From assembly GCA_031267895.1 (NCBI GenBank), contig JAIRYF010000030.1:1-56203 (forward strand): a DNA stretch of 56,203 nucleotides, in the 5' to 3' direction. The notes under the pieces are model-generated. The model searched no databases and was not told where the DNA came from. It saw only the letters and a program-made list of their open reading frames with translations. Shown piece by piece: positions 47,097 to 54,502 of this stretch (the first letter of the stretch is position 1; every line of letters starts with the position of its first letter). This DNA is from Candidatus Methanoplasma glyptotermitis (GTDB lineage: Archaea > Thermoplasmatota > Thermoplasmata > Methanomassiliicoccales > Methanomethylophilaceae). The position numbers and the translations under genes are program-made.

Positions 47097-49967
47097 TTAA
47101 ACGCGACATTCCCTGATTCTTTCGGCAATCGTCTCTTTGGGAAGCGGTTCGAATTCAACGGCCCTGTTCAGGGATACATAATCGATTATGCATTTCGCCG
47201 GTCTGCGATAGTATTCGGATGCGGCATGTGCATACACACTAAGCTGCACGCGGTATTCGCTCTCGTATGAGGTGTTGACATCTGTTTTGTAATCATGTAT
47301 CTCTATGATGCCGGGCCTGATCACAAGCAGATCGATTATCCCTTTGAGCGTGACATCAAGATCGTTGAAAGGCAGCGAACATTCTGTCTCGGTAAGGATA
47401 ATATCCGCATCGGATGCTGCGGATATGATATCCCGTATAACAGAAACCTCCGGTCTCCCGTCATCTACAGCATGTCCTACTGCTATCGCGTGCGCCAGTT
47501 CATGTATTTCCGTACCGTATTCTTTTCCTTTTCCGGAGAGTTCGTCGGTTTCCGCATCCGGGCGGAATGAACCAACCGAACGCATTATGTCATGTACTCC
47601 GAGGTTGATCCTCCTTGGTTTAAATTCCCCTATAGCCGGCACGGAGATAATTTCTGTCTCTTCACGCATGTTCAGCGGATCTATTATGCCTTTGCCGCAT
47701 GCTCTTTTCCTTCCTGCCGAAAGACCTTTGAAAAATGAGGAGGGTCTGGGGCCGGATATCACGGACGCGTACTGTTTTGCTCTGGACAGCGCGACGAACA
47801 TAAGTCTTCTTTCCTCGCTGTAGTCCTTTGCCACAGTGTACTCGGCGAGAGCGGTTTTCCACGACCGTGTTATCTTCGAATAATCTCCGCCGAACATGGA
47901 GACATCCTGCCTGCATCTTATTCCTGTAAGGTCGCCGAAGGAGTATACCGATTTATCGCCCTGCGTACTCGGCATGACTCCCTGATCCATTCCCGCTATT
48001 ATCACTATCGGATACTCCAGCCCTTTGGATTTGTGCATTGTCTGTATCGTGACGGCCCTGCGGTCAAGCATTACGTCTACAGGATACGCCGTGTGGTCTT
48101 CGATATCTCTTTCTATCATGCCTATAACATCAGATATCGTCAGCAGGGAGTTCCTGTGTGATGACGATATTACAGAAATTATCGTCTGAGTTGTATCATT
48201 GTTCAAGTCATAGAATGCGAATATAGAGGAAAGAAGGTCTGTTATGCGCCTTTTCTTCTTTATGAGCGACCTTCTTGTTTCGGAGAATGCCACGGGGGGA
48301 TCGGATCTCATTCTTATGATGTCATTCAGAGAATAACCGGCATCGGCCATGATAGGACCGATCCCCCAGTCGTCATTCCTGTTGTTGATGTACTTGAGCC
48401 ATGCAAGGGCAAGTTTTCCTTCCCTTGTGCTCATCACTTCAATGTCCCCCTGAAGGAATGCAGGTATTCCGGACGACGCAGCCGCTTCAGTTATCGTACG
48501 GCAGAGTTTGGAATTTCTGCACAGTACGGCGATGTCTCCGAAATGCGGGCATCTCGGGCCGTCTTCGCCGTGTATAACAAACTTTCCGCCTGCATATCCT
48601 GCTATAGTCCTTATTACCTCTGTGACCTCTTCATCCCGCGACGGCGCAGATATGAACTCGACATGAGTATTACTAAGGATGTCTTCTCTTCCAGCGGTTA
48701 TCTTGGTTATATTTTCATCAAGATATTTCTTATCCACACTCTCTTTCTCGGTCGCTTTGACGTAAAGGCTCTCGTACGCGGCATCGATAATCGTCTGAGA
48801 ACTGCGGTAGTTTATATCAAGGGACAGTCTTCTGACTTCCGGAATCGAAAACGGCACTCTTACAGTATCATCGTTCAGTACCTTTCTGAGCGATTTTACG
48901 CGATTTTCAAAATGGATGATGTTATCTATCGATACATGTCTGAAACCGTAAATGCCCTGTTTCCAATCGCCCACGGCGCAGAGGTTCGGCTCTCTGAGCA
49001 GCATGAGGGCGATCATGAGCTGGTTCTCGTTCGTATCTTGGAATTCATCAATCATCAGGTACTTCACAGACATTCTCTCTCTGGTCCTTCTGTCACCGTA
49101 CAGGATGATGAATGCGAAGGATGACACAAGGCCGTATGTCAGCCTGTCATCGTTTATGCAGTTCCTCACATACTCGTAATAGATGTCATGTATGAGTGCC
49201 AAAAGGCCGGACCTATCATCAAACGAAGCCTTCTCGATTATCTCGTCGGACAGCGGTTCGAGGGGAGAGACACCGAGCGATTCGAAGGTTTGATCATCGG
49301 AGAACCTGTCACACAGGAAATGTGACAGTTTACAGTTTCCCCTTGCGCTGGCCTCGAGGTTCAGCACCGAGAGGGCGTCTCTGATTTTCTCAGGCTGTCC
49401 CTTAAGGATCTTTCCGTCATCATCGCCGAACCAGCCGTTCTTCAGCGGTACAATGCATCTTGACATCAATTTGTTTATGATTCCGTACAGCTCGAATACG
49501 TTCTGCGACGCGATTATTCCATGCGATCCGTATTCGTCCGGGTGTCTTGCCATAAAGCGGTCGAAATAATCAGAGAAATACTCTCTGTTCAGAGTCTCGT
49601 TCTCGATGAGGGAAGCTCCTCTTGTGAGCACTTCATCCATTCTGAAGAACCTGCTCACCGTGCCCGGGGATTCCATGACGACAGAGTAACAGAATGAATC
49701 GAAAGTAGATGCGCGTACGAACTCGGATGATGCTGCCAAGCCGGTGTTTGCCGTTCTGTTCCTTATGCGTTCTTCCATCTCGCCTGCCGCATTCTTTGTG
49801 AAAGTAAGAAGAAGCACGTCTCTGACATCTACGTCTTCTTTCATGAGGATATTCAGAAATCTGTCCACAATTGTATGGGTCTTTCCGGTGCCGGGTCCCG
49901 CATCCACGATTATCATTCCCTCCAGTTCCTCGGCAATTGCCCTCTGGGACTCATTAAGTTCACTCAT
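47097..49967 (-). CDS. AddA/UvrD-like helicase with C-terminal RecB-type nuclease
   Basis: About 956 residues. Superfamily 1 helicase: motif I VDAGPGTGKTHTI (about residue 25), motif II MIDEFQDTNENQ, a central region with QTMHKSKGLEYPIVII, and motif VI FVALSRAKQYA. The C-terminus carries a PD-(D/E)XK nuclease: EIHELAHAIAVG, LKGIIDLL and EIHDYKTDVN. This is the AddA layout, processing DNA double-strand ends. ATG 49967 (MSELNESQRAI) begins the homology; the frame extends further upstream. It overlaps the AddB-like gene by 8 bases, so the two are translationally coupled and probably form one complex. Confidence 0.88.
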   Translation of the reverse strand: MSELNESQRAIAEELEGMIIVDAGPGTGKTHTIVDRFLNILMKEDVDVRDVLLLTFTKNAAGEMEERIRNRTANTGLAASSEFVRASTFDSFCYSVVMESPGTVSRFFRMDEVLTRGASLIENETLNREYFSDYFDRFMARHPDEYGSHGIIASQNVFELYGIINKLMSRCIVPLKNGWFGDDDGKILKGQPEKIRDALSVLNLEASARGNCKLSHFLCDRFSDDQTFESLGVSPLEPLSDEIIEKASFDDRSGLLALIHDIYYEYVRNCINDDRLTYGLVSSFAFIILYGDRRTRERMSVKYLMIDEFQDTNENQLMIALMLLREPNLCAVGDWKQGIYGFRHVSIDNIIHFENRVKSLRKVLNDDTVRVPFSIPEVRRLSLDINYRSSQTIIDAAYESLYVKATEKESVDKKYLDENITKITAGREDILSNTHVEFISAPSRDEEVTEVIRTIAGYAGGKFVIHGEDGPRCPHFGDIAVLCRNSKLCRTITEAAASSGIPAFLQGDIEVMSTREGKLALAWLKYINNRNDDWGIGPIMADAGYSLNDIIRMRSDPPVAFSETRRSLIKKKRRITDLLSSIFAFYDLNNDTTQTIISVISSSHRNSLLTISDVIGMIERDIEDHTAYPVDVMLDRRAVTIQTMHKSKGLEYPIVIIAGMDQGVMPSTQGDKSVYSFGDLTGIRCRQDVSMFGGDYSKITRSWKTALAEYTVAKDYSEERRLMFVALSRAKQYASVISGPRPSSFFKGLSAGRKRACGKGIIDPLNMREETEIISVPAIGEFKPRRINLGVHDIMRSVGSFRPDAETDELSGKGKEYGTEIHELAHAIAVGHAVDDGRPEVSVIRDIISAASDADIILTETECSLPFNDLDVTLKGIIDLLVIRPGIIEIHDYKTDVNTSYESEYRVQLSVYAHAASEYYRRPAKCIIDYVSLNRAVEFEPLPKETIAERIRECRV

Positions 49968-52623
49968 TCTCTTCATCCTCTTCGATATCTGCCGGGTTCC
50001 TCGTGCAGGCCTTGAAGAAAGCGCACATACCGCAGTCCCCTTTAGGGGCCGCCGGAAACTCCGAATACATCTGCTCGGAGGCAAGTTTGTGATCTCTGTC
50101 CACATTTGAAAGAAACTTTTCCAGCGTGTTGCATGGAACGATCACCTTCGTGCCGTCGATGAACATACCCGAAGATATGGCATCCGACAGCTTTCCCAGT
50201 GCTTTGGAAACAGAATCGAAATTTTTTCTGTCGTCTCTGATTCCGAGTGCGCGGATAACCGAAGCTATCAGTTCGGAATTTTTCCTCCAGGACAGACAGT
50301 CGTCGGTTCCGGCCTCGAAGGCCTTACCGACGAAAAGCCCCCACTGCTCCGTTATCATATCGTATGATTTTCCGAACAGGTCTCTGACCGGGGAATCCGG
50401 ACGGGATGCAAACTCTTCCAGATTTTCTTCAGTCAGTATCACGTCGCGGATGTTATCCTGTATGCTGAATCCGCTGTCCGTGACCGAACGCACATCATTA
50501 TCGGCGACATAAACAAGACTGAATCTATACGGGGGAAGAGAGTTGTCTCTAAGCAAAGACAGGTAGATCAGGGGCTGAAATTCAAAAAAATTCTGCCTGC
50601 GTGCCGTTTCCATATGTTCCTTGATATTTTTGGGAGGATCCGGTCTCCCCGTTTTGTAGTCGACTATTCTTCCGTCGGCAATGAGGTCAAAGTTGCCGGA
50701 CAAAGGGTGTGCGCGCGATGTGAATCTTGTCTCGGTTATGCTGCTGTACATGGTGCAATCGTGCATGTCCATGAACATGTTCTTATACTCTCTTTTTGAG
50801 TAATCCCGATCCAGCGGGGCGTTCCCTATGTCAAGCGAATCGATGAACCGGATGATATTGGCCATGCAGATCCTGATTCTGCTCCCATCGATATCTTTCA
50901 TCTCCCGGCTTGACAGTCCTGAATATCTGTCCCGTATTATTTCGGTGTATTGTTCAAGTCTGCCCCTGACAAGTTCTGGATAACATACACAAAACTCTGC
51001 GAATTCGTGTATGATGCTGCCGAATATTGTCTGTTCCGAATCCGGCACCGAGATGATCTTTCCGTACATATAGGCGCGGGGGCACGCGAAGTAGTTGTTG
51101 TATGCGGATTTGGAAAATTTCCAATCTGTTTTGTCAGCGGAGTCCGGCCTGTCCTCTCCTCTCGTCACAGCATTGATTTTCCGAGGGGATGACCATTGTC
51201 CTTTGATTACGGTTCCGGAGATGTCTTTGAATCCGGAGATCGGTTCATCCGCGGAGGTGCGGCGGTCTCTCCTCATTTGTTCGAATATCCGGCAGGGGTG
51301 TGACTCCTTTCCCTCTTTCATTGAATTCACAGCGTACAGTCTCGAGACACCCTGTTGCAGAAGGACCGAAAATCTGCACAAGTCTGTCTCGGCTTCGGTC
51401 TCCCTGTCTATGTATTCCTTTCCCGTCACGGTTTTGGACCACTCAGGTCCGAGGCCCAGATATATGACAAACGGACGATCCACGTATACCGATTTCAGGC
51501 AGTCCGCCAAAAGCACGCCCCTCTTTTCATTATCAGGTATTTCTTCGTTATGACGGAGATCGTCTATGTTATTCACGGCATAGTTCAGCTCGTTTACGAG
51601 CCTGGATGTGACTTTTGTATCTTTCAGCTTCATATCTTCAAGGAGTATCTTGATTTGCGGGCGGTGCACTTTCCTTACAGCCACATCGCATATTTCCTGG
51701 AATGTTCTGTCTCTTACATTTTTCATGACATCTGCAAGCTCTCCGGTGCGGGGGCTGAAACGGTCTTCGATTCTATGCAGGAAATACTTGTCATCGTGTT
51801 TGTCGAAATATCCTCCGTAACCGGAGAACAGTTCCCTGACGTGCCTGACTCTCAGCGTATCATACGACAGAGACATCGAAAGGAACTGCAGATAATCTCT
51901 CACCTGAGACAGGTCTCTCACAGACATTGTGTTCCTGAAAGGTATCTTCCTGCGGTACAGTGCGGCTCTTACGGCATCTGCGATAGGGCCGGCTGTGTCA
52001 AGGACTATTGCGGTGTCATCTGCTTTCCCGGGATCTATTATGTCGGTGACGTTTTCGGCCATCTGCCTGTCGTTACCTATTTCGTATATCACATCTACCT
52101 TGTACTCATCGTCCGTGAACATATCTATTTCATCATGTTCTGCTGGGATGAAGTGTTTATCAAGGTCGTCAAAAAGCTCTGTTCCGATTACCGCTACTCT
52201 CTTCCCCGTGAAAAACTCCCTCTCCTCCGGCACGTATGTGTCCATCAGACTCTCCGTTGTTCTGAGTCCGAGAAATGAATCACATATCTTTTTTGACGGA
52301 ACCGAGTACAGATACTTCCGAACATCTTTCTTGTATTTTCTTATAGTGCGTATATTGTCGAGTTCACTGTGCACATGTTTGAAACTGTATCCGGTTTCGT
52401 TGGCTATTTCAGATACTATCTTCAAATCTCCCAGCATACTGGTGCCGAATATCGGTATGGCCTCATTCTCCGCTATATGTCTCGGGGTGTATGCGAATCC
52501 CCCTATTCTTGGAATATCTATCCTGCCGTTGAGTGCCGTGGCTAAAGCAGCGTCGTTTGTTATGGCAAGGTCGTATTCTTTAACCTCTTCATACAGCTCA
52601 TCTATGCTCTTCGCACGGCGCAT
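49960..52623 (-). CDS. AddB-like nuclease with iron-sulfur cluster motif
   Basis: About 887 residues. The C-terminal third is a RecB-family nuclease: GSIIHEFAEF, LSGNFDLIADGRIVDYKTG with the catalytic Asp and Lys. The four Cys that staple AddB-type nucleases around a [4Fe-4S] cluster are present: one in YFACPRAYMYG and three in GDCGMCAFFKAC near the C-terminus. No Walker A is visible in the N-terminal half, which looks like an inactivated helicase. Paired with the AddA-like gene by an 8-base overlap. ATG 52623 fits the TATA box; TTG 52635 is the longer option. Confidence 0.82.
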   Translation of the reverse strand: MRRAKSIDELYEEVKEYDLAITNDAALATALNGRIDIPRIGGFAYTPRHIAENEAIPIFGTSMLGDLKIVSEIANETGYSFKHVHSELDNIRTIRKYKKDVRKYLYSVPSKKICDSFLGLRTTESLMDTYVPEEREFFTGKRVAVIGTELFDDLDKHFIPAEHDEIDMFTDDEYKVDVIYEIGNDRQMAENVTDIIDPGKADDTAIVLDTAGPIADAVRAALYRRKIPFRNTMSVRDLSQVRDYLQFLSMSLSYDTLRVRHVRELFSGYGGYFDKHDDKYFLHRIEDRFSPRTGELADVMKNVRDRTFQEICDVAVRKVHRPQIKILLEDMKLKDTKVTSRLVNELNYAVNNIDDLRHNEEIPDNEKRGVLLADCLKSVYVDRPFVIYLGLGPEWSKTVTGKEYIDRETEAETDLCRFSVLLQQGVSRLYAVNSMKEGKESHPCRIFEQMRRDRRTSADEPISGFKDISGTVIKGQWSSPRKINAVTRGEDRPDSADKTDWKFSKSAYNNYFACPRAYMYGKIISVPDSEQTIFGSIIHEFAEFCVCYPELVRGRLEQYTEIIRDRYSGLSSREMKDIDGSRIRICMANIIRFIDSLDIGNAPLDRDYSKREYKNMFMDMHDCTMYSSITETRFTSRAHPLSGNFDLIADGRIVDYKTGRPDPPKNIKEHMETARRQNFFEFQPLIYLSLLRDNSLPPYRFSLVYVADNDVRSVTDSGFSIQDNIRDVILTEENLEEFASRPDSPVRDLFGKSYDMITEQWGLFVGKAFEAGTDDCLSWRKNSELIASVIRALGIRDDRKNFDSVSKALGKLSDAISSGMFIDGTKVIVPCNTLEKFLSNVDRDHKLASEQMYSEFPAAPKGDCGMCAFFKACTRNPADIEEDEENE

Positions 52624-52643
52624 ACTCCGAAACAAGCGGTCAG

Positions 52644-52656
52644 AATATTTATACTT
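52644..52656 (-). promoter_or_regulatory. TATA box of the addB-addA-like operon
   Basis: AAGTATAAATATT on the minus strand, centred about 27 bases before ATG 52623. Predicts a leaderless transcript starting at MRRAKSIDEL. Confidence 0.55.
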
Positions 52657-52697
52657 AGGAGAAAGGATTCCGAATTTGGCGAAAGTACAATTATCAC

Positions 52698-53273
52698 ATG
52701 ATCATAACATGCATCATGTCCGAGGAGATATTCGTCATACAAGCACTCTCAACCGGTCCTGACGGCTACCCGTACGATGAAATTGCAGACATAGCCATCT
52801 GCAGGGTAGATCTTGATGTCAAAGAATATTGGACTGTTTACCACAATGTAATATCCTATGATCCGAAGGACTTGGGTAAAAAGAAGCTTGATTATCTTTC
52901 GGCTTCGGGCGGACCGTTCCCGGAAGAGATATACGCCGGAGACCCGGAGAGGAAGGTTGCGGAAGATGTGTCAAAGATTATCGGAGGCAGAAACATAGCC
53001 GCATTCGACGGGAGACAGGAATTCGGGAGGTACATGGTGTGCGACCCGTGGGATATAACGTTCAGATCAACGGTTATGCCGTCCGTATCGGCGAAGATGC
53101 CGATAAGTCTCAAATGCAGATCACCGTCCGATGAGCCTGTGACCATAAGGAAGGCTTACAGAAGACTTACCAGGAATGACCCGGCATGCATCGGAAACGG
53201 AAGGAGAGCTATGCATCTGGCACAGATGACATCCGAATTGATGATCCATATGAGGTCAAACGGCAAATATTAA
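52698..53273 (+). CDS. Catalytically dead DnaQ-like exonuclease paralog
   Basis: 191 residues, paralogous to the exonuclease at 43744-44352. EIFVIQALSTGPDGYPYDEI aligns with EIYVLDTETTGLDGGPQDLV; AAFDGRQEFGRYMVCDPW with TAFDMDKFLYREPW; and RNDPACIG with GNDPAGIG, each followed by the C-terminal helix. The ExoI Asp-x-Glu is Gln-Ala-Leu, and the ExoIII His and Asp are Arg and Leu. Only the middle Asp seems kept, so nuclease activity is very unlikely. The intact frame and normal composition argue for a selected pseudoenzyme. Divergent from the AddB-like gene, 74 bases away. ATG 52716 is an alternative start. Confidence 0.8.
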   Translation: MIITCIMSEEIFVIQALSTGPDGYPYDEIADIAICRVDLDVKEYWTVYHNVISYDPKDLGKKKLDYLSASGGPFPEEIYAGDPERKVAEDVSKIIGGRNIAAFDGRQEFGRYMVCDPWDITFRSTVMPSVSAKMPISLKCRSPSDEPVTIRKAYRRLTRNDPACIGNGRRAMHLAQMTSELMIHMRSNGKY

Positions 53274-53713
53274 AACCTGAGTATTTTGAAAACTGAACCG
53301 AACACAGTTTCTATGAAGGCGGCTACAGCCGCAGAGGCATATAACAATAATATCACGGCGATCGCCGCGAGCAGCAGCATCGCCGACAGGAGGCCTGAAT
53401 CGCGCATCGTGAAGAACAGTATAATAATGGGCAAAAACAGTGCCAGTCCGGCCGCTAGGAACCAATAGCCTCTGCGTTCCCTCGGATTCAGATATATCAT
53501 GCCCAATCCGAGTATGCCGGCGAACGCCGGGGCGGCAGCCAGGAACAAGGCGATACCTAAACTCTTCTCGGGGTATTTTTTCTGTACATTGTCTGTGGTT
53601 ATCCGAGAACAACCAGCCTGCGGTTCCCTGGGTATCTCTCTGAAACATCTCGGACATGTCAGATTGTTTCTTTGAATACGTTCTCCGCAGAATGGACACC
53701 TATTTTGGCTCAT
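53270..53713 (-). CDS. Zinc-ribbon membrane protein
   Basis: 147 residues. An N-terminal zinc ribbon (CPFCGERIQRNNLTCPRC, residues 6-23) precedes about 50 linker residues and three transmembrane helices (IALFLAAAPAFAGILGLGM, YWFLAAGLALFLPIIILFF, SAMLLLAAIAVILLLYASA). Function unknown; similar small proteins are common in archaea and gut bacteria. The stop overlaps the convergent gene's stop (TTAA). The start overlaps the thioesterase stop (ATGA). Confidence 0.75.
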   Translation of the reverse strand: MSQNRCPFCGERIQRNNLTCPRCFREIPREPQAGCSRITTDNVQKKYPEKSLGIALFLAAAPAFAGILGLGMIYLNPRERRGYWFLAAGLALFLPIIILFFTMRDSGLLSAMLLLAAIAVILLLYASAAVAAFIETVFGSVFKILRF

Positions 53714-54147
53714 TTTTCCTCCTTTTTGGATTTAAAACCTACACATACCGCAGAAGCGACAAGTTTACTGTTCGATGAAAGCTGAACTTCGATCGTCATC
53801 AGCGATCTGGATTCGTTAACGATTTTTGCTTCGGCCTCTATCAGTGGTCCGGTGCACGGACGATGATAGACAATGTTGCATGACAGACCGACGGCGGGGG
53901 CCTTGAGGTTGCTGAGGACCGCGAATGTATGATCAATCAGGCCAAAAGAGGTAGCACCGTGAACGACACCGTTGCTGTTGAGGTCACGGGGAACGATAGT
54001 CTTCTTCATTTTCACAGATTTTCTGTCTGCACTGACCAGTTCAATGCCGTTGCTCACCGCGAAAGGTGCATTGCACATCTCGAGTACACCGTTGAGTTCT
54101 TCGTGCAACTCGGAATCAACCAAACCTCTCAGAGTATCCAGGTCCAT
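53710..54147 (-). CDS. Hotdog-fold thioesterase (PaaI type)
   Basis: About 145 residues. Hotdog domain with the signature NSNGVVHGATSFGLIDHTFA (about residues 60-80), the Asp of LIDH being the likely catalytic residue, and a Cys-rich VYHRPCTG strand. It probably hydrolyses an acyl-CoA; the substrate is unknown. ATG 54147 (MDLDTLRGLV) was preferred to the TTG 11 codons upstream because TTAAATATTA near 54172 fits a TATA box for it. Confidence 0.8.
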   Translation of the reverse strand: MDLDTLRGLVDSELHEELNGVLEMCNAPFAVSNGIELVSADRKSVKMKKTIVPRDLNSNGVVHGATSFGLIDHTFAVLSNLKAPAVGLSCNIVYHRPCTGPLIEAEAKIVNESRSLMTIEVQLSSNSKLVASAVCVGFKSKKEEK

Positions 54148-54502
54148 ACATATGATATGAAAAGGATAATATTTAACCAAACAGATTGAAAAATTGTAAA
54201 TCGTGACCCGAAATTTGATTTACGATTTCAGGAAAATCTGATAGTTGAGCGTACCTGCGATAATAGATGGGCCCCCAGTTGTGTCCGTCAATCATTTGAC
54301 TTGCTTATTATGAAAGATGCGGCAGTCTTTCCGGTGGCAGGGATAGGTGGGGGTAAAAGCCCCCTTCAGTATCAGAAACATCATCGAAACAAGAACTGCG
54401 GTTTCGGATTGAATGAGCTTTGTGACAGTCAAGATGCGTAAAAAGTCGTATTTTCACCCGAAGGAAATAAGACAAACGAGAAAGGGAAATTCCGCAAAGA
54501 AT
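54148..54502. other. Intergenic region with inverted repeats
   Basis: About 350 bases between the thioesterase promoter and the 3' end of the adhesin gene. GTAAATC (54196-54202) and GATTTAC (54217-54223) form an inverted repeat 50 bases upstream of the thioesterase start. GGGGG/CCCCC (54349-54353, 54360-54364) form a short hairpin. On the minus strand the first bases after the adhesin stop are T-rich and may terminate it. No gene recognised. Confidence 0.4.

Noticed and set aside
54310-54441. 43-residue frame starting MKDAAVFPVAG
   Set aside because: Too short, no family, and it spans the GGGGG/CCCCC hairpin in an intergenic region.
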